Positions 6,033 to 14,321 of a DNA stretch of 16,588 nt are shown piece after piece. The number at the start of each line of letters is the position of its first letter. The first letter of the stretch is position 1. A program made the position numbers and the translations under genes. The notes under the pieces are model-generated. The model did not search any database and was not told the origin of the DNA. It saw only the letters and a program-made list of their open reading frames with translations. This stretch comes from Aquificota bacterium (lineage in GTDB: Bacteria > Thermosulfidibacterota > Thermosulfidibacteria > Thermosulfidibacterales > Thermosulfidibacteraceae): assembly GCA_015494645.1 (NCBI GenBank), contig WGAU01000135.1:1-16588 (forward strand). The letters are read 5' to 3'.

Positions 6033-9000
6033 TTACGAGTAAATTATTTTTAGCCATTTTTGAGCCCATTTCTTTGGGTCTGGTTCTTTAAAGTTCTTTA
6101 AATTGCTCTTGTATTCCTCAAGTAGGTTTCTGTTTCTGCTCAGCTCCACAAGCTTTTCTAATAAAGCTTCTTTGGAGCAACACTTGACGATAATTCCCCC
6201 TTTGGTTTTTCTGACCCTTTCTGCCTGGGCTCCGAGGTCAAAGACTATGAGAGGGATCCCCAGCTTTATGGCTTCAGACACGGTGTAGGAGTAGGTTTCA
6301 GGCCAAAGGGAAGGGATAAGTATTACCTGAGGCTTGTAAGTACTTATGAGTTTTCCTAAGTTTTTGCGGTCATATGGTCCCGTTATCTTCAATTTTGCGC
6401 TGTTGTAAGAACTGTGTTTGTAGGTGTAGCCTATAATAACAAATTCAATTGGCAGTTTTTTCCTCTCAGCCTCTTTAGCCAGGTTGTACACTAAGTCTGC
6501 TCCCTTGGGCTTGTTAAGAGCTCCGATTATGCCGACGACGAGTTTGTCTTCATTCTGGGTGTAAGGCGGTACATCCGTGGCGGGTAGGTTAACTATGTGT
6601 TCTATCACCTCTACTTTGCTTGTTGGATATGCCTTTTTGAAAATGTCAGCAGCAGTTTTGCTGGGGGCAACAACTGCGGTGTTATTCTGCAGAAGTTTGT
6701 TCCACATATCTCTCCATGAAACAATGTCTTTTATGGGCCTTTTGGTTTTGGGAGGATTTATGCCTCTTGAAGCTAACTCATGAGATAGGCACTTTTGGCA
6801 GTACTCAATGTTTTCGGGTACATTGCAAAAGCTGCCTTTGTAATCTGTTAGGGTATACGATGGGCATATTGAAAGGTAATCATGCAACACTACAACTTTT
6901 TTAATGGGAACTTCTGCAAGTATTTGTATGAAGTCTTCAATAGGGTCAAAGTCTATAAGGTGATTTACAAGTATTGAGGGTGGATTTATAAACTCTATTA
7001 GCGACTTAAGTCTCTCTGGTTTACTTTCAATTTTCCCGTAGATGTTTTCTGCTTCCAGTATGATTTTCTCTCCTGTTGATTTTACTATCCAAGGTTCTAT
7101 CTTGGTCTTTTCCGTAAGATCTGAGAGAAATTTAAGGGATCCTCCTATAAGGTTGTGAGTGAGAACCAAAGCTTCCTTGTTGCTGCTCTTTTTCTTGAGC
7201 ATCTGCCACAGTAGGCTTCGTATTTTCTTGGGTGGGTCCTTTCTTATGAATTCTTCAACTTTTCTTGTGTAGCCGGGATGTTTTTCTTCAACTTTTCTTA
7301 CAGCATCTATAACAAGCTTTTCTTTTTCCGGACCGAACGACGAGCCGTGGTAGTGGGCCACGAACAGCCATGGCACCAAGATGTTTGAAAATCCCTTTTT
7401 TCTTGCCCTGAGGCACCAGTCGTTTTCTTCTCCATAGCCTCTACCGAAGCTTTCTTCGTCAAATTCTCCGACTGTTTTGAGGGCTTCGTCACTCATAGCC
7501 ATGCAAAAACCGACTCCTGTAGGTATCTCTATGGGATCTGTCTTGGGGAATAGGGTGCGAAATACAGAGTCAATCTCCTGGCAGTTTAATCCCAGGGGCA
7601 AGTTTGAATCCCTGCATATGTTTGGGAATGAGCAGATAGTTGCGCCACTGTTGGAGAAAGGTGTGCAAGAGGCAATCTTTTCAGGATTTTGCCATATGGG
7701 ATAGAGTAGCCTTTCAAGCCATCCTTTTGGAACTTCAGTGTCTGAGTTTAGTACTACAAGATGACCCTTTCTCTTTCTTATCGCTTCGTTTACCGTTCTT
7801 ACAAATCCTTGATTTGAGTTATGCCTTATGGCTTCAAAGTTGTGTTTTTTGGATAAGTCGCTTATAAGTTCCCATACCCTTGGATCTGTGCTGGCATCGT
7901 CTATTACAAGCAGATGGATTTTTCTCAGGTCGGTGTTTTTGATGACACTCTCAATACACTTCTTGAACTTTTCAAAAGCGTTGTACACTGGTATCACTAC
8001 GGTAACGGGATGGGAGTAAAGCACTTTGATATCAGGCTCTCCAGTATCAAGCAGTTTGTTCAGCACTTCTGTAACATCTAAGGCTTCTCCCGGTGGAGAA
8101 TACTCTTCCTGCTGGACGCTGGCTTTTGATAAGGCCTTGTGTATGGCGGCTTTGAGGCCGTATGTTCTGGAATAGTGTATGAATTTACTTGCTTGGTACT
8201 TGATCATTTCCTTTCCGTTGGGTTCAACCAGCAGGAGCTTTAGTATCAACTTGTTTAGCTCTAAGAGTTTTCTTCTGGAGGTGTTTTGAGGTGCTAAGCT
8301 GTCTATGACATGTCGGAGTTTGATCAGTAGCTTCCATCCTAAGGTTGATGTTATTTCGTTTAGTAATCTTTCTCTGTTCTGTAAGGCTATTTTAAGTTCT
8401 TCTACTTCTTTTCTCATTAACTCTAATGCTTTAATTGTTTCTTCTAATTCTTTTGTCTTTTCTTGTAATAGAGTCTCTTTATGGTTAAGTTTGTTCTTTA
8501 GGACTTTGATTGTCGTTTCTTTTGATAAAATTGTGTTCTGTAATAGGCTGAGTTCAAACCTCAGGGCACTTCTATGTAAGTAGTTCCTATAAATTGTTTC
8601 TAGCTTAATGTCTGGTAGATTTTTTTCTAAAACAGTTATGAAGAACTGTTTTTCGGCTTCTGTTCCGTGTAAAAGAGCACTTATACTGCTTCCGTTTTTA
8701 AAGATCCTGTATACGCAGGTTATCTCATCTATCGCCAAGAAATCAAAGTGCCTTGATGCCCGCAGCAGGTAGTCCCAGTCTTCAAATAACTCAAGCCTTT
8801 CATCAAAAAATCCAACTTTTTCTATCACCTCCTTAGGAAACAGAAGGGAAATGAAGGGAATGAAGTTGCCAAACCTTAAGAGATCTAAAGAGAAATCTCC
8901 TTCCCATGGGGATATTTCTGTTTCCAGTTTGCCTTGGCACCATATCTGCTGCTTGCACCTTGAGTAAACTATAAGGTTCTTAGAAGCCTTAGAAACAAGA

Positions 9001-9305
9001 GTTTCTATGTGGTGGGGAAGAAACAGATCATCGTCGTCAAGAAAAGCTATAAAGTCCCCTGACGCATGTTTGAGACCGGTGTTTGCGGCTTGTGGTCTTC
9101 CCTGAGGTGAAGGGTGAGTTATTAGTTCTAATTTGTGAAATCTTTTTATAAACGACATTACCACGTGGGTTACATCTATCCCTCCGTCGTTAACGATGAT
9201 TACCTCTATGGGGCTGTAGGTTTGGGCGGACAGGCTTTCTAAGGCTTCTCCTAAAAGTTTCGGTCTGTTTTTAGTCCTTACAATTACGGAGACAAGATGG
9301 CTCAT
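6033..9305 (-). CDS. Three-domain glycosyltransferase (GT2-GT2-GT4 type)
   Basis: 1090 residues with no signal peptide or clear membrane segment, so probably cytoplasmic or membrane-associated. An N-terminal family 2 domain (~4-210) starts VSVIVRTKNRP and has DDDD at 90-93 and EDWDYLLRA (175-183). A helical, coiled-coil-like linker runs ~250-315, followed by a W-K...RR tail motif (323-345). A second family 2 domain (~434-660) has VIDDAS (467-472), LNSDTEV (519-525) and GYGEENDW (623-630). A third domain (~707-1090) is GT4/GT-B-like: a cysteine set at 814, 827, 836 and 839, and the EX7E pair at E1003 and E1011 within SLWPETYSYTVSEA. It likely adds several sugars in sequence to a surface polysaccharide or protein glycan. 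The ATG overlaps the upstream gene's TGA by 4 nt (ATGA), implying coupled translation. Confidence 0.85.
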   Translation of the reverse strand: MSHLVSVIVRTKNRPKLLGEALESLSAQTYSPIEVIIVNDGGIDVTHVVMSFIKRFHKLELITHPSPQGRPQAANTGLKHASGDFIAFLDDDDLFLPHHIETLVSKASKNLIVYSRCKQQIWCQGKLETEISPWEGDFSLDLLRFGNFIPFISLLFPKEVIEKVGFFDERLELFEDWDYLLRASRHFDFLAIDEITCVYRIFKNGSSISALLHGTEAEKQFFITVLEKNLPDIKLETIYRNYLHRSALRFELSLLQNTILSKETTIKVLKNKLNHKETLLQEKTKELEETIKALELMRKEVEELKIALQNRERLLNEITSTLGWKLLIKLRHVIDSLAPQNTSRRKLLELNKLILKLLLVEPNGKEMIKYQASKFIHYSRTYGLKAAIHKALSKASVQQEEYSPPGEALDVTEVLNKLLDTGEPDIKVLYSHPVTVVIPVYNAFEKFKKCIESVIKNTDLRKIHLLVIDDASTDPRVWELISDLSKKHNFEAIRHNSNQGFVRTVNEAIRKRKGHLVVLNSDTEVPKGWLERLLYPIWQNPEKIASCTPFSNSGATICSFPNICRDSNLPLGLNCQEIDSVFRTLFPKTDPIEIPTGVGFCMAMSDEALKTVGEFDEESFGRGYGEENDWCLRARKKGFSNILVPWLFVAHYHGSSFGPEKEKLVIDAVRKVEEKHPGYTRKVEEFIRKDPPKKIRSLLWQMLKKKSSNKEALVLTHNLIGGSLKFLSDLTEKTKIEPWIVKSTGEKIILEAENIYGKIESKPERLKSLIEFINPPSILVNHLIDFDPIEDFIQILAEVPIKKVVVLHDYLSICPSYTLTDYKGSFCNVPENIEYCQKCLSHELASRGINPPKTKRPIKDIVSWRDMWNKLLQNNTAVVAPSKTAADIFKKAYPTSKVEVIEHIVNLPATDVPPYTQNEDKLVVGIIGALNKPKGADLVYNLAKEAERKKLPIEFVIIGYTYKHSSYNSAKLKITGPYDRKNLGKLISTYKPQVILIPSLWPETYSYTVSEAIKLGIPLIVFDLGAQAERVRKTKGGIIVKCCSKEALLEKLVELSRNRNLLEEYKSNLKNFKEPDPKKWAQKWLKIIYS

Positions 9306-10804
9306 GGGAAGTATCCTTTAATGGCTTCTGAGTAAGCTTGAGTTATTTCTGACGGCACGGGGTATTGAGTCCAGATGGGACCTGTGGTGACCCTAAAATC
9401 TGTAAAGGACGGGTTATGGTAAGCAAAGTCGTTGAAGTAAACCACTGCTGCTACATTGCCTTTTCGTGCCAAGTATCTGTATGCGTTTCTTATCCATTCA
9501 GCCACATCGGCAGGTGGTTTATCATGGGCACAGCCGGTTTCTGCGATGATGATCCACTTGTCGGGATGGTGTGTGGCCATGTGTCTTATAAAGGGTTCAA
9601 GGAGGTAGTCCAGCTCTTTCCAGCCCGGTCCTCTGGATGTGTCGCTTCCCCAGTTGTAAACGGACACTCCTATAAAGTCCACGGCGTCGTCTCCTGGGTA
9701 AAGGGCTTCTAAATCGTTGCACGGAGCTTTGACCTCTGGAGGACTTGCATAGTTGGGCGACCACACAAAGAAGGCGTTGTGAGCCCCTTCTTTCCAGAAT
9801 ATTTCCCTGACATGCCTGAAGGCTTTAACATATTTTGATGGATCATGTGCGTTAAGGGGACATGACCACGGGTAGTAATTTCCGTTCATTTCATGGGCAA
9901 ATCTTATTAGCACGGGATAACCAAATCTTTTCACATCTCTTGCGAACTGTCTTATGTATGAGTCAAATTCACCTGCTATTATACGGTCCAAGCTGTACTT
10001 GGGCTGGTTAATCCCTGCGCCATCCTTCCAAGGTTCCCATGTTATCATGGGGATGGCACCGCTTTCCACTATCTGACCCGCTATCCATCCCGCCTGATAC
10101 TTCTCTCCAAACTCTGGTTTTGCATTACCGAAACCATACATTCCCTCGTCATTTTCCCACGATGAGAAAAACATCACCACCATATGCTGTTTTCCAGTCT
10201 CCCTGTAAAAACTCAAAAGACTGTTTTTGTAATCCTCAAAGGGTCCGGGTCCTTCCCATGACCTCTGAAAAGGCGGCATATGCACCCCTACCAGCTTGTA
10301 TCCTCCCCATGAAGGGAATGTTTTAAAAACGGTGCCTTCGTAGTAGAAACCTTCTTCCTGTAAGGCATCTCTTTCTGCTGGCAGGGTGGTGAAAAAGTGG
10401 GTGCCTGTGCTTGGATTGAACAGCTTAAACACAGGAGTAGCTCCTTCTTTGTCCGCTGCGTTTGGGAGAGCGTAGAAAGCTATTCCTTCGTAGATCCATT
10501 CCCCGCTTTTTATAAGCTGCGCCATTTCGTTTCTGTCTGCGGTGTAGTAGTGGATGTTTCTGGAAGGGTTGAAGAGTCTGTAAACGGGAGTGCTGTCTTG
10601 GTTGCCCCCACTCATAGCATAAAAGGCTATGCCGTCGTACTGCCATTTTGGGTCTTTTAGTAAAGTGTTTCTTTCTTCTACACTTGAGGTAAGAAAGAGG
10701 GCTTTTTTCTGCTGTGACCAGAATCTGTAAACAGGAACGATTTGAGCACGGACTTTTGTTATACAAAATAGAAATATCATAATAGCGTATATCACCTTTT
10801 TCAT
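9302..10804 (-). CDS. Secreted GH26-type glycoside hydrolase with three N-terminal repeats
   Basis: 500 residues. The signal peptide is about 1-20 (hydrophobic core, cleavage at VRA/Q). Three ~40-residue repeats (24-63, 73-112, 124-162) share the pattern PV(Y/F)(R/K)LFNP...H(Y/F)(Y/F)T....E...L...W.Y(E/D)G, as in DUF5648-type repeats, which may bind sugar or cell wall. The catalytic domain (~168-500) fits family 26 (mannanase/glucanase clan GH-A): RFAHEMNG (301-308), with E305 the likely acid/base, and IIIAETGC (418-425), with E422 the likely nucleophile. Next to glycosyltransferases, an enzyme that trims or releases the operon's own polysaccharide is more likely than a nutrient-degrading one. 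The ATG has AGGGGAGT (10818-10811) upstream. The gene starts 4 nt after the deacetylase stop and overlaps the next gene by 4 nt. Confidence 0.82.
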   Translation of the reverse strand: MKKVIYAIMIFLFCITKVRAQIVPVYRFWSQQKKALFLTSSVEERNTLLKDPKWQYDGIAFYAMSGGNQDSTPVYRLFNPSRNIHYYTADRNEMAQLIKSGEWIYEGIAFYALPNAADKEGATPVFKLFNPSTGTHFFTTLPAERDALQEEGFYYEGTVFKTFPSWGGYKLVGVHMPPFQRSWEGPGPFEDYKNSLLSFYRETGKQHMVVMFFSSWENDEGMYGFGNAKPEFGEKYQAGWIAGQIVESGAIPMITWEPWKDGAGINQPKYSLDRIIAGEFDSYIRQFARDVKRFGYPVLIRFAHEMNGNYYPWSCPLNAHDPSKYVKAFRHVREIFWKEGAHNAFFVWSPNYASPPEVKAPCNDLEALYPGDDAVDFIGVSVYNWGSDTSRGPGWKELDYLLEPFIRHMATHHPDKWIIIAETGCAHDKPPADVAEWIRNAYRYLARKGNVAAVVYFNDFAYHNPSFTDFRVTTGPIWTQYPVPSEITQAYSEAIKGYFP

Positions 10805-10808
10805 GGTT

Positions 10809-11684
10809 CTACTCCCCTATTGTTTTGTGAATCAGTGCCTTAAGGTGGTTGTATATCTCTCTTCTTTTAGAGCCTTCTGGTAAGAATCTGTTCCTCACCC
10901 TGTAGAAGCGCGTTGCTATCTTCCACCATAAGGATGACTTTATCATCTCGTTTTCTCTACGCAGCTCTTCTATACACTTCTCGTGGAAGATCCAGTCAAT
11001 AAGTTTTTGTGCTTCCTTTCCTTTTATTGCAAAGAACCCTTCTGCGAACCTGCAATCCTTTAGCGTATAGCATCTGGCAGTATTTAAGGCTGTAGATGTT
11101 CTCACGTAATGCTCAGGGTTCTGGCTTTTGTATGCCCTTATAGCTTTTAGCTTTGTTTTAAAGGTTTCGTCTATGCAAACGATAAAGTTGCATTCCCACT
11201 GTCGGCTGATTTCGTAGGTAATAAGGTTTAAATGGTGCCTTTCCTCACTTGATAGGAGCCATCTTGATATAACAAGAGTGGAACTTCTGTGATCGTAATG
11301 GAACTCTCTCGGAGAAGGTACGAAGATGGTTTTGACTTTATGCTCCTCAACGAGCTCTGATACAGACTTTACAATCCTTGCTTCCTCTTCAAGGATACTT
11401 CCTTCCTCCACATGCAGGAATGTAAAGTGATTGTGAGAAATTCCCAGTATTTTTCCTGCCTCAAGAGCTTCTTGTTCTCTTATTCTTGGCTGACAGGTTA
11501 TCTCAAGGATGTAAACTTCCAAATCCTGCTTTGTGGCGAGGGCAATGGTTCCTCCCATGCCTATACTTTCATCATCTGGATGGGGAGATATGACTAACCA
11601 CGGATCAGGGGGAAGTTTTTTTGAAGCTTCGTAGGGGATTAGCTCTCTTTCTGGTGGGAGTGTAAAGTCACTGCTGTGTTTCAC
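10809..11684 (-). CDS. PIG-L/LmbE-family deacetylase with a glycosyltransferase-like tail
   Basis: 291 residues. The zinc site of the PIG-L family is present: PHPDDE (34-39) and the second motif HYDH (129-132). Members remove acetyl groups from N-acetylated sugars, so the likely substrate is an N-acetylhexosamine in a glycan precursor or lipid-linked sugar. There is no signal peptide, which places it in the cytoplasm. Residues ~241-290 are beyond the family's usual core: a charged helix, then WWKIATRF (253-260) and a P-x-G-S-K-R-R end (269-275). This resembles the W-K...RR motif in the middle of the three-domain glycosyltransferase. Start and stop are tightly coupled: the ATG overlaps the upstream gene by 4 nt, and the stop is 4 nt before the GH26 start. 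Confidence 0.85.
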   Translation of the reverse strand: MKHSSDFTLPPERELIPYEASKKLPPDPWLVISPHPDDESIGMGGTIALATKQDLEVYILEITCQPRIREQEALEAGKILGISHNHFTFLHVEEGSILEEEARIVKSVSELVEEHKVKTIFVPSPREFHYDHRSSTLVISRWLLSSEERHHLNLITYEISRQWECNFIVCIDETFKTKLKAIRAYKSQNPEHYVRTSTALNTARCYTLKDCRFAEGFFAIKGKEAQKLIDWIFHEKCIEELRRENEMIKSSLWWKIATRFYRVRNRFLPEGSKRREIYNHLKALIHKTIGE

Positions 11685-12343
11685 GGGCTGTTCTTCTGGC
11701 GCAATCTCTTCAGCAACTCTAAGAATGGATTGGTCCCTTTATTCCTGCTGTTTTGCCTTGCTTTTCTAAGCATCTCTACGAAACTGGATGCTTTGGTTTT
11801 GGGGTTGCTTTTCTGGGTGGTTTTTGCACTGGACCTTGCGAAGGGTGGTTTGCTTTGACCTTTTTTTGTGGCTTTCTTGGAATTTGATGTTTGTTGCAGT
11901 GGTTTCTGTGGTGGGGGAGGTGCGCTTTTAGCTATGACAGATGGGGTTTCGGGGAGCTTCTTTCTTATTTCCTCTGCTTCTTTAGCAAACACCCTGAGTT
12001 CCAGAGTTTTGTTTGATGAGTCTTTTAAAAGAGCTTTTTTCTTTTCCACCTTTTCAAGCAGGAAGCTTTCTATATTTTCTCCTTCTTTCGCCTTGAACAT
12101 CTTCTTCTGCTTTTTATCATATACAATAGCATATTTGCCTTTATCTGTTATTAGGGTTCCCATTAACACGAGTTCCGATTCTTTTACCTTCTCTTTTTCT
12201 TCTCTCTCTTGGTAGGGTATGATGCCCTTTTCCAGTATGTAATCAATCTTATGCTGAGCATTTAGTGCAAAGGCAGTTTCTGCTATAAGGCTTGTTGTGG
12301 TTATGAGGCAAGCAGCCTTTATGATGTCCTTGTTTACTCTCAT
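11681..12343 (-). CDS. Small GspC/PulC-like envelope protein with a basic tail
   Basis: 220 residues from the ATG at 12343 (a TTG at 12355 would add four). One N-terminal hydrophobic segment (about residues 8-28) may be a signal anchor. Residues ~55-115 (LVLMGTLITDKGKYAIVYDK, then KMFKAKEGE and LELRVF) resemble the beta-rich HR domain of type II secretion protein C or the related PilP fold. The usual C-terminal PDZ domain is missing. In its place is a Pro/Gln/Ser/Lys-rich linker (~125-185) and two related amphipathic helices, FVEMLRKARQ and FLELLKRLRQ. The role is inferred as a periplasmic adaptor for secretion or pilus assembly. It is the first gene of the minus-strand operon and overlaps the deacetylase by 4 nt. 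No ribosome site precedes the ATG, so a leaderless message is possible. The family call is tentative. Confidence 0.5.
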   Translation of the reverse strand: MRVNKDIIKAACLITTTSLIAETAFALNAQHKIDYILEKGIIPYQEREEKEKVKESELVLMGTLITDKGKYAIVYDKKQKKMFKAKEGENIESFLLEKVEKKKALLKDSSNKTLELRVFAKEAEEIRKKLPETPSVIAKSAPPPPQKPLQQTSNSKKATKKGQSKPPFARSSAKTTQKSNPKTKASSFVEMLRKARQNSRNKGTNPFLELLKRLRQKNSP

Positions 12344-12361
12344 GGTGCAGTTCAATATATC
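12333..12361 (+). promoter_or_regulatory. Candidate promoter of the pseudopilin operon, overlapping the divergent one
   Basis: TTTACT (12333-12338), a 17-nt spacer and TATATC (12356-12361) place a start near 12368, about 2 nt before the ATG at 12370. The gene has no good ribosome site, so a near-leaderless transcript fits. The -35 lies inside the start of the divergent gene. Confidence 0.35.
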
Positions 12362-12382
12362 TCAGGTTTATGAGATGCGCAA
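12354..12382 (-). promoter_or_regulatory. Candidate promoter of the glycan operon, overlapping the divergent one
   Basis: On the minus strand TTGCGC (12382-12377), a 17-nt spacer and TATATT (12359-12354) place a start near 12347, a few nt before the ATG at 12343. The -10 shares the ATATAT core with the plus-strand promoter, so the two polymerases would compete for one site. Confidence 0.35.
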
Positions 12383-12936
12383 ACAGGGGATACACCCTTT
12401 TGGAGATTCTGGTGGCTGTTGCTATATCTGCGATGGTGGTTCTTTCGGTGTCCGTAGCCATAAGAACATTCGTTTCATCCTTGGAGTTGCACAAGAGGAA
12501 ATCCAAAGAAGAAATCGCTACGTCTCTGTTCTTCCTAACTTTTTTTAGATGGCTTCAAAATCTCAACATGAAGCCTTTTGGAGTATCGTTACCCTTTTCT
12601 GGGGATTCTTCGGAAATAAAATTTGCTTCGGAATTTCCCCTTACCGGTAGGTATTTTCCCGGTGTTTTTGGTGTGCTTCTTAAGGCGGATAGATCTGTGG
12701 TATTGGAAGCGGATGTTCCTCTAATTGATGCTGAGGATGTTCGGGAGTTTAAAGAAGGAAGGGCCGATATGGCGTATAAGAGAGTTTTTTCATGTGCTAA
12801 TGGGGATGCCGATTTTTCGTACTACAACGGTAGAAACTGGGTTGATTCTTGGAGAGGAGGAAAACTTCCTGAGTATGTGGGGCTGAGATGCGGTGGGGAG
12901 CTTGTGTTGTTGTTGCCTGTTGCCTATTTCAAGTAG
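12370..12936 (+). CDS. GspJ/PulJ-like minor pseudopilin
   Basis: 188 residues beginning with a type III (class a) prepilin signal: cleavage after G7 in NRGYTLLEILVA, conserved E at +5 of the mature protein (E12), then a ~20-residue hydrophobic helix. The long, mostly beta remainder, a late tryptophan pair (NWVDSW) and the LPEYVGLRC...LVLLLPVA ending fit GspJ-type minor pseudopilins, which cap a type II secretion pseudopilus in the inner membrane and periplasm. A prepilin peptidase encoded elsewhere would be needed. No strong ribosome site is seen (only AGG at 12365-12367). It overlaps the protease gene by 49 nt. No GspD, E, F, G, I or K is present here. A type IV pilus minor pilin is the alternative. 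Confidence 0.7.
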   Translation: MRCANRGYTLLEILVAVAISAMVVLSVSVAIRTFVSSLELHKRKSKEEIATSLFFLTFFRWLQNLNMKPFGVSLPFSGDSSEIKFASEFPLTGRYFPGVFGVLLKADRSVVLEADVPLIDAEDVREFKEGRADMAYKRVFSCANGDADFSYYNGRNWVDSWRGGKLPEYVGLRCGGELVLLLPVAYFK

Positions 12937-14306
12937 TCTGCTTTGCGGCAGAGGGGTATTTTCCGGCGTTCTCTTCTGCTGGTGGGGGAGCAGGCTACTG
13001 GTACATTCAGGCTGTTGAAGCAGATAAGGCCAGCCGTTTGATATGTGGCAGGGGAGTGAAGATGGTGGTTGTGGACTCTGGAGTGGACTACACCCATCCA
13101 GATATAGCCAGCCACCTGTATCTCGATTTTGCCTACGACTTTGGTGATAACGATACGGACATTATGGATTACCTGGGCCACGGCACGGCGGTTGCAGGGA
13201 TCATATCTAAGCTTGCCCCGTGTGCCAAAATCATTCCCTTGAAGATCAATCCTGGTTCAAGTCCTGCCTTCAGTGACAACAACCTGAAAAGAGCGCTCAG
13301 GTATGTTCTGAACCTCAAGGACATACAACCCAACATAAAGATTGTGAACCTCAGCATCACACTGGCAAATCCAGATGACGATGTGGAAAGTCTTATAACC
13401 GAGCTTCTAAAAAAAGGCGTAGTAGTGGTTGCAGCTTCCGGAAACGATGGAGAAAAAAAGATCTCTTTCCCTGCCAGCGTTCCCGGAGTGATAGCCGTTT
13501 CCTCTCTAAACCAGCAGGATGCCGTATCATCCTTCTCCAACTACAGTCCCAAAGTCTTCATCAGTGCTCCCGGAGAGGAAATGGAGGTTTCCTATCCCAA
13601 TGGATACACATTCATGAGCGGAACATCCATGGCATCTGCCGTTGTATCCGGTGTGGCCGCAGCCCTTGCTGAGGTAGTTCCTGTGGATAAACTGCCCCTT
13701 GTGATTGCTAAAGGTAGCGTTGATGAGGGAAATCCCGGATACGATGAGTTCTACGGTTTTGGCAAAGTGGACATGTTAAAATCCCTTGCTGCCTATTTCT
13801 CCATGGACTTTCCGCTTTTCCCTTCCCGATGCCACCTTTCCCCGGAGGAGAGAAAAGACCTTTACTTTCTTCCTGTGAACAAAGCTGGCTATTTCATTGA
13901 GAATGCCACTGTTGTCCAGGTAGCATCCTTTGATCCATCACATGGTAGCATAACAGTAAAGGCTCTCTCTGTTGGAAAGACCTTCGTCTGCGTTTATTCA
14001 GATACTAAGGCAGGATGTTCTTTTGTGGTTGTTGGAGAAAAGAGAAGTTATGTTTCTCCGCTTTTTTTTTATGGGAATCTCTTTGTGGATCTGCACGTTG
14101 TAAATAACCTCAATGGCACTTACTATGCCACCTCTACCGCTTTTAAAGACAGAGCTGTCAGCAGGACAACCATCCTTTACGCCGGTAAGCTTCCTTACGG
14201 GGATTTTGTGTTTCAGTTGCCTGCCGATGAAATTCCTGAAGGCGAGGGAGTAAAGGAGTTTCTCATCTGCGGTGATGGGCTTATCTGCGGCAGAGACATC
14301 TTTTAG
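12888..14306 (+). CDS. Secreted subtilisin-family (S8) serine protease
   Basis: 472 residues. The catalytic triad is readable: D63 in VVVDSGVDYTHPDI, H98 in GHGTAVAGI, S247 in SGTSMAS; oxyanion N186 lies in AASGND. A signal peptide (1-20, cleavage near CFA/A) implies export. No long propeptide is obvious between it and the catalytic domain. Residues ~310-472 form an unrecognised C-terminal domain with beta-like pattern and several cysteines. The ATG lies inside the pseudopilin gene, so its signal peptide is encoded in another frame of the pseudopilin's C-terminus; GGGG at 12877-12880 is a weak ribosome site. Sharing a message with a pseudopilin suggests it is a substrate or processing enzyme of that secretion system. 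Fold and triad are certain; the target is unknown. Confidence 0.9.
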   Translation: MRWGACVVVACCLFQVVCFAAEGYFPAFSSAGGGAGYWYIQAVEADKASRLICGRGVKMVVVDSGVDYTHPDIASHLYLDFAYDFGDNDTDIMDYLGHGTAVAGIISKLAPCAKIIPLKINPGSSPAFSDNNLKRALRYVLNLKDIQPNIKIVNLSITLANPDDDVESLITELLKKGVVVVAASGNDGEKKISFPASVPGVIAVSSLNQQDAVSSFSNYSPKVFISAPGEEMEVSYPNGYTFMSGTSMASAVVSGVAAALAEVVPVDKLPLVIAKGSVDEGNPGYDEFYGFGKVDMLKSLAAYFSMDFPLFPSRCHLSPEERKDLYFLPVNKAGYFIENATVVQVASFDPSHGSITVKALSVGKTFVCVYSDTKAGCSFVVVGEKRSYVSPLFFYGNLFVDLHVVNNLNGTYYATSTAFKDRAVSRTTILYAGKLPYGDFVFQLPADEIPEGEGVKEFLICGDGLICGRDIF

Positions 14307-14321
14307 GCACGAAGTTTGCTT

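Noticed and set aside
12249..12548. Open frames on both strands across the divergent promoter region
   Set aside because: They overlap the GspC-like and GspJ-like genes, have no recognisable domain, and the prepilin signal frame is clearly the real one.
13169..13540. Minus-strand frame inside the protease gene
   Set aside because: It lies fully opposite the catalytic domain with its intact triad and has no sign of its own function.
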